From assembly GCA_019456185.1 (NCBI GenBank), contig VRUH01000001.1:80927-144926 (forward strand): DNA of 64,000 bases, given 5' to 3'. How positions within the stretch are numbered: the first letter of the stretch is position 1; every line of letters begins with the position of its first letter. The position numbers and the translations under genes were made by a program. This DNA comes from Candidatus Glassbacteria bacterium. GTDB lineage: Bacteria > Gemmatimonadota > Glassbacteria > GWA2-58-10. Below the pieces are notes generated by a model. It was not told where the DNA came from, did no database searches, and was given only the letters and a program-made list of their open reading frames with translations. Of this stretch, positions 34,941 to 43,255 are shown in pieces.

Positions 34941-35432
34941 ATGGCACTGGAACGGATCTTCAGCGGACTCAATATCAGCGCTACCGGCATGAGCCTGCAG
35001 CGCACCCGGATGAACACGATCGCCCAGAATATCGCCAATGCGGAAACCACCCGAACCGATCAGGGCGGACCTTACCGCCGCAAGTTCGTGGTTTCCCGCG
35101 AGGCCGAGCCAACCGTGTTTCCCAAATACGTCGAGAACGACATCCGCCTGCGGCAGACCTCGGCCAAGCACTACGAGGATGAGCCGATCCGCGACGAAAC
35201 CCCGGTGCCAAGCGGTACCGAGGTCGTGGAAATCGTCGAGGACCTGGCGCCGCCCAGGCTGGTCTACGATCCCTCGCATCCCGACGCCAACGAGCAGGGC
35301 TATGTGGCCAAACCGAATATCAACACGGTTACCGAAATGGTGGACATGATCAGCGCCGCCCGCGCATACGAGGCCAACCTGACTGCGCTTAACGCTGCCA
35401 AGGATATGAACCGTAAGGCGCTGGAAATCTGA
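34941..35432 (+). CDS. flgC: Flagellar basal-body rod protein FlgC
   Basis: A 163-aa proximal rod protein. LNISATGMSLQRTRMNTIAQ followed by NIANAETTRTDQGGPYRRK is the rod-family N-terminus with the characteristic insertion, and the C-terminus (NVNTVTEMVDMISAARAYEAN, here NINTVTEMVD) matches FlgC. GGAG precedes the ATG by eight bases. It follows flgB in the canonical order. Confidence 0.95.
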   Translation: MALERIFSGLNISATGMSLQRTRMNTIAQNIANAETTRTDQGGPYRRKFVVSREAEPTVFPKYVENDIRLRQTSAKHYEDEPIRDETPVPSGTEVVEIVEDLAPPRLVYDPSHPDANEQGYVAKPNINTVTEMVDMISAARAYEANLTALNAAKDMNRKALEI

Positions 35433-35481
35433 CGGCTCCACTGGTATTAACCGGCGGACTGACAGGTGGGAGTAACCGCAA

Positions 35482-35802
35482 ATGAGAGTTCTGCCCTATT
35501 TCAATAACATCCGTCCCGCACCGGCAGGCAACCGGCCCTCGCCGGTTATGGCGCCGGTCAGCGGGCAGGCTGATAACTCTCCGGCACAGCATGTTTCCCG
35601 CAGCCAGGCCCCCGGTGCCGATGTATTTATCCCGTCCAGTCCGGTGTCGGGAGTTGTCTATTCCTATCATGCGCCGAAAGCGGACAGGGACACACCGGAC
35701 AGCGTGATTAAATCCGGCAACTATAGTTTCTACCAACTCAACGGCAGCAAGCAGAGCAATGAGCCGGGCGAGGTTGGCGGGAAGCTGGACCTTAAGGGTT
35801 GA
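35482..35802 (+). CDS. Hypothetical protein in flagellar operon
   Basis: A 106-aa protein between flgC and fliE. It is rich in Pro, Ser, Gly and Asn with little predicted helix and no signal or membrane segment (for example PAPAGNRPSPVMAPVSG). I recognise no family. The first half looks disordered; the second half (SGVVYSYHAPKADRD, then SGNYSFYQLNG) may hold a short beta segment. A disordered, exported-looking protein here could be a secreted flagellar accessory or a type III substrate; this is speculation from position. Confidence 0.65.
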   Translation: MRVLPYFNNIRPAPAGNRPSPVMAPVSGQADNSPAQHVSRSQAPGADVFIPSSPVSGVVYSYHAPKADRDTPDSVIKSGNYSFYQLNGSKQSNEPGEVGGKLDLKG

Positions 35803-35835
35803 GATTGACCGAACGCAAGCGAGGAGCTAGAGATA

Positions 35836-36180
35836 ATGGCTGATTTCCGTATCCAGGCCAACCGGCCCGAACTGCAACAGATGTTCCGCCAGAGCGAGCA
35901 GATTGCCCCTCGGGTTAAGCAGCCGGATGAGCTTCGGGGGTTGGAGCAGAGCACCGGTGAAATTTCTTTTCGCGAGTCGATCCGGAATTTCGTCCATGAC
36001 GTGGACAACATGCAGAAAGATGCGGCGGAGAAGACTCAGTTGTTCATGGCCGGCGAAATCAGCAACGTCCACGACGTGATGATAGCCGTTGAAAAAGCCA
36101 ATACCAGTTTCCAGCTGCTGATGGAACTGCGCAACAAGATGCTCGATGCGTATCAGGAAATCAAGCGGATGTCCGTCTAA
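35836..36180 (+). CDS. fliE: Flagellar hook-basal body complex protein FliE
   Basis: A 114-aa protein with the FliE C-terminal block: GEISNVHDVMIAVEKANTSF then LLMELRNKMLDAYQEIKRM. FliE joins the MS ring to the rod. The N-terminal 40 residues are more variable, as in the family. GAGG lies upstream of the ATG, and the neighbouring genes are in canonical order. Confidence 0.94.
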   Translation: MADFRIQANRPELQQMFRQSEQIAPRVKQPDELRGLEQSTGEISFRESIRNFVHDVDNMQKDAAEKTQLFMAGEISNVHDVMIAVEKANTSFQLLMELRNKMLDAYQEIKRMSV

Positions 36181-36228
36181 TTGGAAGACGGATTTTTTCA
36201 ATAAATACAGGCCAAAGGAAAGCTATCG

Positions 36229-37752
36229 ATGAACGAATTTTTTCAGAATTTCCTGATACAGGCTCGCGAAGTCTGGGGCAAATTGAGCCCGAACCAGCGC
36301 TTTGCCATGGCGGGAGTGACTTTCCTTACTATCATCGGCATGATAGTTCTGCTGATCTGGGTCCAGCGCCCGAAGTACGAAGTGCTTTATTCCGGTCTTG
36401 GCGAAGAGGATGCGAATAATATCGTCATGGAACTGCAGGCCCGGCAGGTTCCATATAAGATGGGCCAGAACGGCACCACGATCCTGGTGCCCAGTACCGA
36501 AGTCCCCGAAACCAGGTTGGAGCTGGCGGGTAAAGGACTGCCCCGCGCCAGCGGCGTGGGCTACGAAATTTTCGATAAAGTGAATATCGGCGTTACTGAT
36601 TTTGTGCAGAAGATAAACTACCGACGGGCGCTGGAAGGTGAACTGGTCCGCTCGATCGAGACCGTGCGCAGCGTGGACAAGGCTCGCGTGCACATCGTAA
36701 TTCCCGAGGAGCGGCTGTTCAGTGAAGACCAGAATGTGCCGACGGCCAGCGTGATGCTCAAGCTCAAACCTACCGCCGAACTCAAAGAGATGCAGATCAG
36801 GGGCATCACCAACCTGGTGGCCAGTTCGATCGAGGGCCTGGAACCGGCCGCCATCACGATAATCGATTCCTACGGCAACATGCTTTCCTCTATCGAGTCG
36901 GTGGATCCGATGGTCAAGCTGACCGCACACCAGCTCGAACTCCGCCAGCGCATGGAAGACTACCTGACCAAAAAGATCCAGTCCCTGCTCAACAGCGTGC
37001 TGGGTAACGGCAATGCGGTGGTCCGCGTCTCGGCCGAGATCGATTTCAAGAAAATAGATCAGACGATCAAGACGTACGACCCCAACACGGTGGTCCGCGG
37101 CGAGCAGCGCGAGGAAACGGTGCAGTCAAACCAGACTGAGAACACCTCCCAAAGCCGTGAAAGCGCGATCACCAATTTTGAAATCAACGAAACGATGGAG
37201 CATGTGGTCTCCCAGGCCGGCAGTATCCGCCGGCTTACTGTCGCCGTGTTTGTCAATTATGTCCAGCAGATTACCCAGGACGCGAGCGGCAACGAAGTTG
37301 TCCAGCGTGTTCCGCGCGTCCAGAGCGATCTGGACAATATCACCTCGATAGTCCAGAACACGGTCGGCTACGACCAGCTGCGTAACGACCAGGTGATAAT
37401 CAGCCAGTTCAATTTCGACACATCGCAGATCGACGAGCAGCGGCAGGCTTTGGAGCAGGCCGAACGCCGCGAATTCTGGTACGGCGTTTCCCAGAAACTC
37501 CTGCTGGTAATCTCGATCCTGATTTTCGTCCTGTTCGCCCGCTCGCTGCTGCGCTCGCTGAAAATTCTGCCGCCGAAGGAAGCGGCCGAGGAGGGTATCG
37601 AGACCGCCGTGCCGATCGAGGAGGAAATCAGCCTCGAGGCCCAGAAGCGGGCCCAGATCCAGGAGCAGGTAATGATCTTCGCCAAGGAAAAACCGGCCAA
37701 TGTCGCCAAGCTGATCAAAACCTGGATGGTCGAAGATGAATCGAACGATTGA
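36229..37752 (+). CDS. fliF: Flagellar MS-ring protein FliF
   Basis: A 507-aa inner membrane protein that builds the MS ring. The N-terminal membrane segment is about residues 25-45, followed by the ring-building motifs (LYSGLGEEDANNIVMELQ; VPETRLELAGKGLPR; INYRRALEGELVRSIE; VMLKLKP). A Gln/Ser-rich periplasmic loop with QTENTSQSRES precedes the second membrane segment near residues 420-440. The C-terminal tail (VMIFAKEKPANVAKLIKTWM) is the conserved FliG-binding region. FliG itself is not encoded next to it. Confidence 0.96.
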   Translation: MNEFFQNFLIQAREVWGKLSPNQRFAMAGVTFLTIIGMIVLLIWVQRPKYEVLYSGLGEEDANNIVMELQARQVPYKMGQNGTTILVPSTEVPETRLELAGKGLPRASGVGYEIFDKVNIGVTDFVQKINYRRALEGELVRSIETVRSVDKARVHIVIPEERLFSEDQNVPTASVMLKLKPTAELKEMQIRGITNLVASSIEGLEPAAITIIDSYGNMLSSIESVDPMVKLTAHQLELRQRMEDYLTKKIQSLLNSVLGNGNAVVRVSAEIDFKKIDQTIKTYDPNTVVRGEQREETVQSNQTENTSQSRESAITNFEINETMEHVVSQAGSIRRLTVAVFVNYVQQITQDASGNEVVQRVPRVQSDLDNITSIVQNTVGYDQLRNDQVIISQFNFDTSQIDEQRQALEQAERREFWYGVSQKLLLVISILIFVLFARSLLRSLKILPPKEAAEEGIETAVPIEEEISLEAQKRAQIQEQVMIFAKEKPANVAKLIKTWMVEDESND

Positions 37753-37807
37753 TTGTCTCCATTGAGTGGATAATACGACAATTTCACGGTTCAGGCGGGT
37801 TCAGTGG

Positions 37808-38533
37808 ATGGTTGTAATCAAGACTAAAACCCCGATCAGCAAGGTTTTCTGTAAAACCTCATCGAGCGATGCCGAGTTTATCAGCGGGATCGACGTGATG
37901 GAGCGGAAACCCGATCCGCTGGCCGGCGAAGAGGTTCAGCAAGCCCTCAGGCGGGAACTCGAGCAGGCTCGCAGCCAGTGGGAACAGGAAGCCGAACTGA
38001 AAACCGCTGAAGCTTACGAACGGGGCAGGGAGCAGGGATGCGAGGAGGCCGAAGGCGCAATCGAACAGCGCGCCGCCGAGCTTGCCAGCGTAATAAGTTC
38101 CCTGGCCCAGGCCCGCGAGAAACTGCTGGACGATACCGAGCAGGCGGTGCTTGAAATGTCCCTGGCAATCGCCAGGCGATTTATCGAACAGTCGGCCCTG
38201 CTGAGCGACGAGCTGATCCGTAATACTATTAAAGACGCTGTCAAGATGGTGACCGAAAAGGAAAAGGTCGTGATCAGGGTCAACCCGGACGACCTCGACG
38301 AGGTCCGCAGTCACCAGGACGATATTATTTTTATCGGCGACGGGATCGGCAGGCTGGAAGTACGCGGCGACAAGCAGATCGAGCGCGGCGGCTGCGTTAT
38401 CGAAACCGAGGCCGGTAATATCGACGCCAGGATCGCCAGCCGCTTCGAGGAACTGGACAAGGCGATCAGGCAGGTTTACAACGACCGCAAGAGCGGGGGA
38501 GGCGATGAGCCTGGATCGGAAAAACAGGAATGA
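37808..38533 (+). CDS. fliH: Flagellar assembly protein FliH
   Basis: A 241-aa protein with a long Glu/Arg-rich helical N-terminal half (EEVQQALRRELEQARSQWEQ) and a C-terminal half with the V-type ATPase stator-like motif (AIARRFIEQSALLSDELIRN; VIRVNPDDLDEV; IERGGCVIETEAGNIDARI). FliH tethers and restrains the FliI ATPase at the export gate. ATG 37808 is chosen over GTG 37766; GGCGGG lies upstream. Its end overlaps fliI by 29 bases. Confidence 0.9.
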   Translation: MVVIKTKTPISKVFCKTSSSDAEFISGIDVMERKPDPLAGEEVQQALRRELEQARSQWEQEAELKTAEAYERGREQGCEEAEGAIEQRAAELASVISSLAQAREKLLDDTEQAVLEMSLAIARRFIEQSALLSDELIRNTIKDAVKMVTEKEKVVIRVNPDDLDEVRSHQDDIIFIGDGIGRLEVRGDKQIERGGCVIETEAGNIDARIASRFEELDKAIRQVYNDRKSGGGDEPGSEKQE

Positions 38534-39965
38534 ACCCTCGGAGCTGGCCGCGCCGTATCTCGAGGCGCTCCAGCACTGCGAGGATATCTCGCTCAACGGC
38601 AAGGTCAATCGCGTGGTCGGCCTGATTATCGAGTCGATTGGCCCCGATGTCTCGATGGGTCAGATCTGCCGTATCCGCAGCCGCGACGGCAGCCGGGAGG
38701 ACAAGGCGGAGGTCGTGGGGTTCAAGGAAAACAAGGTTCTGCTGATGCCGCTGGGCGCCATGGAGGGAATCGCCCCGGGATGCGAGGTGGTTGCCGAACA
38801 GGGAAATTTCAACGTCGAAGTCGGCCCGGCCCTGCTGGGCCGCGTGCTCGACGGACTGGGCCAGCCTATCGATGGCCACGGGCCGCTGCACGCCCAGCAG
38901 CGCGTCAGCGCGTACCGTCAGCCGCCAAGCCCGATGGAGCGGGCCAGAATAACCGAGCCGATCGCGACCGGGATCAGGGCTATCGACGGGATGCTGACCT
39001 GCGGCAAGGGACAGCGTATCGGGATTTTCAGCGGCAGCGGTGTGGGCAAAAGCGTGATGATGGGTATGATCGCCCGCAACACCGAGGCCGATGTCAACGT
39101 GATCGGCCTGATTGGCGAGCGCGGGCGCGAGGTGCGGGACTTTATTGAGCGCGATCTGGGCGAGGAAGGCCTGAAACGCTCGGTGGTGATCGCGGCCACC
39201 AGCGACCAGCCAGCTCTGGTCAGGCTCAAGGGAGCTTTTATCGCCACGGCTATCGCCGAGTATTTCCGCGACCAGGGCATGGATGTCATGCTGCTGATGG
39301 ATTCGGTGACCCGGATGGCGACGGCCCAGCGCGAAATTGGCCTGGCGGTCGGCGAGCCGCCGACAACCAAGGGCTATACCCCGTCGGTATTCGCCATGCT
39401 GCCCCGGCTGCTGGAGCGCTCGGGCAAACTGCAGCACGGCAGTATCACCGGTCTCTACACCGTACTGGTTGACCAGGACGACATGGACGAGCCAATCGCC
39501 GATGCCATGCGCTCGATCCTGGACGGACACGTGGTGCTCAGCCGCCGGCTGGCATCGATGAACCACTACCCGGCAATCGACGTGCTGGGCAGCGTGAGCA
39601 GAGTCATGATCGATGTAGTCAGTTCCGCTCACAGGCAGAAAGTCAATGAGCTGCTCGAGGTGCTGGCTACTCATCGCGAGGCCGAGGACCTGATTAATAT
39701 CGGGGCCTATCAGGCCGGCACCAACCCGGCGATCGACAAAGCCATTCGTTCGATTGGGCCGATCACCAAGTTCCTGCGTCAGGATATCGACGAGCATACG
39801 AGTTTCGACCAGACTCTCGTACGTCTGGAGTCACTGCACACCGAAGTGGAGGGAACGCCGCCGGGAGCGGCACAGCAGGGCCGGCAGCAGGCGGCTCAAG
39901 CTGCCGCACAAATGCCGCAGGCCGAAGGCGGCATGCTCGAAACAGGAAAGCGGCAAGCACGGTGA
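38505..39965 (+). CDS. fliI: Flagellum-specific ATPase FliI
   Basis: A 486-aa rotary-type ATPase that powers flagellar type III export. The Walker A is FSGSGVGKS; LIGERGREVRDFIE, LLMDSVTRMA and GEPPTTKGYTPSVFA match FliI rather than F-type beta subunits. The last 40 residues are an Ala/Gln-rich tail (GAAQQGRQQAAQAAAQMPQA) longer than usual. It starts within fliH, so the pair is translationally coupled. Confidence 0.96.
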   Translation: MSLDRKNRNEPSELAAPYLEALQHCEDISLNGKVNRVVGLIIESIGPDVSMGQICRIRSRDGSREDKAEVVGFKENKVLLMPLGAMEGIAPGCEVVAEQGNFNVEVGPALLGRVLDGLGQPIDGHGPLHAQQRVSAYRQPPSPMERARITEPIATGIRAIDGMLTCGKGQRIGIFSGSGVGKSVMMGMIARNTEADVNVIGLIGERGREVRDFIERDLGEEGLKRSVVIAATSDQPALVRLKGAFIATAIAEYFRDQGMDVMLLMDSVTRMATAQREIGLAVGEPPTTKGYTPSVFAMLPRLLERSGKLQHGSITGLYTVLVDQDDMDEPIADAMRSILDGHVVLSRRLASMNHYPAIDVLGSVSRVMIDVVSSAHRQKVNELLEVLATHREAEDLINIGAYQAGTNPAIDKAIRSIGPITKFLRQDIDEHTSFDQTLVRLESLHTEVEGTPPGAAQQGRQQAAQAAAQMPQAEGGMLETGKRQAR

Positions 39966-39982
39966 GACGTGGGAACAGGTGA

Positions 39983-40432
39983 ATGAAACAGTTCGAGTTC
40001 AGGCTGCAGAAAGTGATGGAAACCACCCGCACCAGGGAAGAATTGCAGAAAAGGGAACTGGCGGTGGCGCTGGCCGAACTCGACAGGAACGAGCGGCTGC
40101 TGGAGGAAATGATAGACTGCCTGACCGAGGAACTGGAGCAGTTTTCTGGCCGGCGGAATTCCGGCTCGATTAAGGTCAGCGCCCTGGTTCAGTGCGCCAC
40201 CTATACGGATAAGGTGCTGGACGATATCCACCGCCAGCGGGACGACATCGAAAAAGTGGTGAAACTGGTGGAGCGGAACAGGGAAAAACTGCTCGAGATT
40301 ACCAAGGACAAGAAAATACTGGAAAAGCTCAAGGAAAAAAGATACAAGGAGTATCGCCGGAAACTGCGCCAGGTGGAGCAGAAATTCATGGATGAGTTGA
40401 GCGCGCGGAATTTCCACAACGGCGATGAGTAA
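39983..40432 (+). CDS. fliJ: Flagellar export protein FliJ
   Basis: A 149-aa protein, almost entirely a two-stranded antiparallel coiled coil. The N-terminal FEFRLQKVMETTRTREELQK and the C-terminal YKEYRRKLRQVEQKFMDEL fit FliJ, the central stalk of the FliI hexamer that links it to FlhA. Size and position after fliI support the call. Confidence 0.9.
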   Translation: MKQFEFRLQKVMETTRTREELQKRELAVALAELDRNERLLEEMIDCLTEELEQFSGRRNSGSIKVSALVQCATYTDKVLDDIHRQRDDIEKVVKLVERNREKLLEITKDKKILEKLKEKRYKEYRRKLRQVEQKFMDELSARNFHNGDE

Positions 40433-40533
40433 TACAGGATCCCCCGTTGCGGAACAGTCCCGCCAGGCTTAAGTATAATAAGCATGGAAGGTAAGATGAA
40501 ACGAGCATTCAGAATCAACGGAGATGACCAGCC

Positions 40534-41070
40534 ATGACCAAGTTACTGCAGTTCATGGGCGGTTTTATTCTGTCGTTCCTGCTGATAATCGGACTGTTTA
40601 CCGGTATCATCTGGTATACCAAGGAATACAGCGAGCCGCCCCTGCCCCCGGTGAACATGGACAGCCTGCTGGCAGCGGGCGTGGTGCCCGACAGCCTGAA
40701 TGTCTATGACAAGGAGCGCTACCAGCTCGAACAGCAGCGCGTGCAGTTGATGGCCGAGGAGGAAGCCCAGCAGAGGCGAAAGTCCGAGCTGGAGCAGCAG
40801 AAGCTGCAGCTCGAAGAGCTTCAGCGGCAGTTGAGTTCCGCCAGCGCCGAGGAAGACTCGATCATGAACATCCAGTACACCGAGATGGCCAAGCTGTTCG
40901 AGAGTATGAAACCGGTCGACGCGGGTGCGGTGATGAACAGCCTGCCCGATTTCTCGGCGGCCAAAATCCTGACCAGGATGAGCAAGCGCCAGGCCGGCCG
41001 GCTGATGAATTCCATGGACACCAATAAGCTGGCCAAAGTGAGTCAGTTGATCACCCTGATCAAGGACTGA
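40534..41070 (+). CDS. MotE-like flagellar motility chaperone
   Basis: A 178-aa protein with one N-terminal membrane segment (about 8-29), a Gln/Glu-rich coiled coil (about 65-110) and a C-terminal MgtE-N/FliG-middle-like domain (FESMKPVDAGAVMNSLPDFS, then ILTRMSKRQAGRLMNSMD). This is the MotE layout, a periplasmic protein that stabilises or positions MotC/stator parts. It closes the flagellar operon. A 17-codon upstream frame (40484-40537) overlaps its ATG as ATGA and might serve as a leader. Confidence 0.85.
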   Translation: MTKLLQFMGGFILSFLLIIGLFTGIIWYTKEYSEPPLPPVNMDSLLAAGVVPDSLNVYDKERYQLEQQRVQLMAEEEAQQRRKSELEQQKLQLEELQRQLSSASAEEDSIMNIQYTEMAKLFESMKPVDAGAVMNSLPDFSAAKILTRMSKRQAGRLMNSMDTNKLAKVSQLITLIKD

Positions 41071-41100
41071 TCGGGCGGAGACTGCTGGGGAGGAAAACGT

Positions 41101-41139
41101 AAAAAGGGGATAACCTCTGCCTGAGGCTATCCCCTTTTG
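41101..41139. terminator. Bidirectional terminator between flagellar operon and glnB
   Basis: AAAAGGGGAT pairs perfectly with ATCCCCTTTT, with an inner CCTC/GAGG stem. T-rich on both strands, so it serves the forward flagellar operon and the reverse amtB-glnB operon. Confidence 0.85.
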
Positions 41140-41159
41140 TTCGGCTGTTTCCCGGCTGG

Positions 41160-41501
41160 TTAACCGATGGCGTCGTGGCCCTCCTCGCCGGTGCGTATCC
41201 TGACACAGCGCTCCAGCGGCTGCACGAAGATCTTCCCGTCGCCGATTTTCCCGGTCCTCGCCCCCTGGATAATCGCCTCCACAGTGGCGTCGACAAAGTC
41301 CTCGTTGACCGCGATTTCCAGCCTGATTTTCTTCAGCAGATTTACCTCGTGGATCACTCCGCGGTAAGTTTCGGTGAAACCTTTCTGCTGGCCGCAGCCG
41401 ATCACGTTGCTCACGGTCATCTTGTGTACGTCGTGCTCGAACAGCGCTTTCTTCACGTCCGGAAGTTTTTCCGGCTGAATCAATGCAATTATCAGTTTCA
41501 T
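41160..41501 (-). CDS. glnB: Nitrogen regulatory protein P-II without the uridylylation Tyr
   Basis: A 113-aa P-II signal protein that binds ATP/ADP and 2-oxoglutarate and gates AmtB. The family blocks GFTETYRG and [15 protein letters not shown] are present. The T-loop reads [17 protein letters not shown]: residue 51, the Tyr uridylylated by GlnD in proteobacteria, is His, so the classical PII-UMP switch should not operate. It follows amtB by 22 bases on the same strand, suggesting a GlnK-like role in channel blocking. Whether it is GlnB- or GlnK-class cannot be settled by eye. Confidence 0.94.
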   Translation of the reverse strand: MKLIIALIQPEKLPDVKKALFEHDVHKMTVSNVIGCGQQKGFTETYRGVIHEVNLLKKIRLEIAVNEDFVDATVEAIIQGARTGKIGDGKIFVQPLERCVRIRTGEEGHDAIG

Positions 41502-41523
41502 CTCTCATCTGCTCCCGGTTTAT

Positions 41524-42846
41524 CTAGTCGGTGAGGAAGATCTGGAAGCCGGCGTAGCTTTCCATCCCGTGCTCACCGATATCCAGTCCCCGAATTTCCT
41601 CCTGCTGGCTGACCCGCAGCCCCACCGTGGCGGCCAGCAGCTTGAAAATGATATACATGCTGACCAGCGTAAACAGGATTACGGTGAGACTGCCGAGCGC
41701 CTGTACGCCCACGAGCTTGAACCCGCCCCCGAAAAACAAACCGTCGCTTTCGTGGAACAGCCCCAGGGCGACAGTTCCCCACGCGCCGCACATGCCGTGC
41801 ACCGGGATCGCTCCCACCGGGTCGTCAACGTGAATCCTGTCCAGAAAACTGACGCCGAAAGTGACCACCGGCGCGGCCAGGAATCCGATCAGCACGCTGG
41901 AGGCCGGGCTGACCACGGCGCAGGGTGCGGTAATTGCCACCAGTCCCGCCAGGGCGCCGTTGATCGACATGCTGAGGTCTGGTTTGCCGTAGCGCCACCA
42001 CACCAGCAGGGTCGTGGCCACGCAGCCGGCCGAGGCGGACAGGTTGGTGTTGACCGCCACCTTGGCGATCAGATGGGCGTCCATCCCGCTCAGGCTGCTG
42101 CCCGGGTTGAACCCGAACCAGCCGAACCAGAGGATCAGGCAGCCCAGCGCGGCCAGCGGGATATTGTGGCCCGGAATCACGTTGGCGCTGCCGTCGGGAT
42201 TGTACTTGCCCAGCCGAGGGCCGAGCACGATCGCCCCGGCCATCGCCGCGAAACCGCCGACCGAGTGGACCACCGTGCTGCCGGCGAAATCCTGGAAGCC
42301 CAGCTCACTGAGCCAGCCTCCGCCCCAGATCCAGTGGCCCACGATCGGATAGATCAGGGCGCTGATGATAAAACTGTAGATCATGTAAGTTTTGAACTTG
42401 GTCCGCTCGGCCATCGCACCGGCCACGATTGTCGCCGCGGCCGCGGTGAACACCGCCTGGAACAACCAGAAAGCATAAGTCGGCACGCCGGCGGTCTCCG
42501 CGGGCGATCCGATCAGGAAGAACTGGTCGGTTCCCAGCAGGCCGTTGCCTGCCCCGTACATCAAGCCGAACCCCACCATCCAGTAAGCCAGCGAGGCCAT
42601 CGAGAAGTCCATCATGTTTTTCGTCAGGATATTGGCGGCGTTCTTGGCCCGGGTAAACCCGGCCTCCAGCATGCCGAAGCCGGCCTGCATGAAGAATACC
42701 AGGAATGCGGCCACCAGCACCCAAACCGTATTGATTCCCCTGACCAGTTCCGCGACAGTCGGACCGTTGTCCGCCGCGTACACTAATCCCGGGCCCGCGA
42801 ACAGCAGCCAGGAAGCGGCCAGCGCCACCGGACGGATTCTACTCAT
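41524..42846 (-). CDS. amtB: Ammonium transporter
   Basis: A 440-aa trimeric ammonium channel with a cleaved signal peptide (AASWLLFAGPGLVYAA) and eleven hydrophobic segments. Signature parts: FFMQAGFGMLEAGF, FAGSTVVHSVGG with the first pore His, and IPVHGMCGAWG with the second pore His. It moves ammonium inward at low external levels. ATG 42846 has GGAGG close upstream; a TTG three bases earlier is less likely. It leads a two-gene operon with the P-II gene, the reverse of the usual glnK-amtB order. Confidence 0.96.
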   Translation of the reverse strand: MSRIRPVALAASWLLFAGPGLVYAADNGPTVAELVRGINTVWVLVAAFLVFFMQAGFGMLEAGFTRAKNAANILTKNMMDFSMASLAYWMVGFGLMYGAGNGLLGTDQFFLIGSPAETAGVPTYAFWLFQAVFTAAAATIVAGAMAERTKFKTYMIYSFIISALIYPIVGHWIWGGGWLSELGFQDFAGSTVVHSVGGFAAMAGAIVLGPRLGKYNPDGSANVIPGHNIPLAALGCLILWFGWFGFNPGSSLSGMDAHLIAKVAVNTNLSASAGCVATTLLVWWRYGKPDLSMSINGALAGLVAITAPCAVVSPASSVLIGFLAAPVVTFGVSFLDRIHVDDPVGAIPVHGMCGAWGTVALGLFHESDGLFFGGGFKLVGVQALGSLTVILFTLVSMYIIFKLLAATVGLRVSQQEEIRGLDIGEHGMESYAGFQIFLTD

Positions 42847-43255
42847 CAAACCTCCCTGAAGCTGAAGATTAGGTTGTGGGGGACTCCAGTAGTGTTTCAG
42901 GCAAAAATCTAACGGGGGTCTATTACGTAGCTGTTAACCGGAAGTTAAATTTTGTTTAAATCCGTGTTTCGTTATTGTTACGAGGGGCGATAAAGCTCCA
43001 TAAAGTATCCGGCCTCTTTAGCGGAGATTGCGCCCGTTATCTGCCCGGATGGCAGAATGCAACAGGATTTAACTGAGTACGGCAGTGTTAACTTGTTTAA
43101 ATAAAATTACTTATGTATTTCCGGTGCTGCGGGTACGCATGTTGCTATTTTAGGAACCGCGATTTACTTTAAGGGTAGATTTCAGTACGAACCGACCATG
43201 AAACGACGCCCTGCCAGAGAGCTGGGGAGAATGACATTTTCCAACGAAGGTTGAG
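42847..43255. promoter_or_regulatory. Divergent intergenic region with GTTAA repeats upstream of amtB
   Basis: About 410 AT-rich bases between amtB (reverse) and the peptidase gene (forward). GTTAA occurs at 42933 and 42944, then GTTTAA at 42954, an 11- then 10-base spacing like an OmpR-type operator; a similar GTTAA/GTTTAA pair lies near 43088-43100. The sequence differs from the array ahead of glnA. No sigma-54 box was found. Confidence 0.35.

Noticed and set aside
37600..37752. FliG fused to the FliF C-terminus
   Set aside because: The C-terminal segment matches the normal FliF tail that binds FliG, not a FliG domain.
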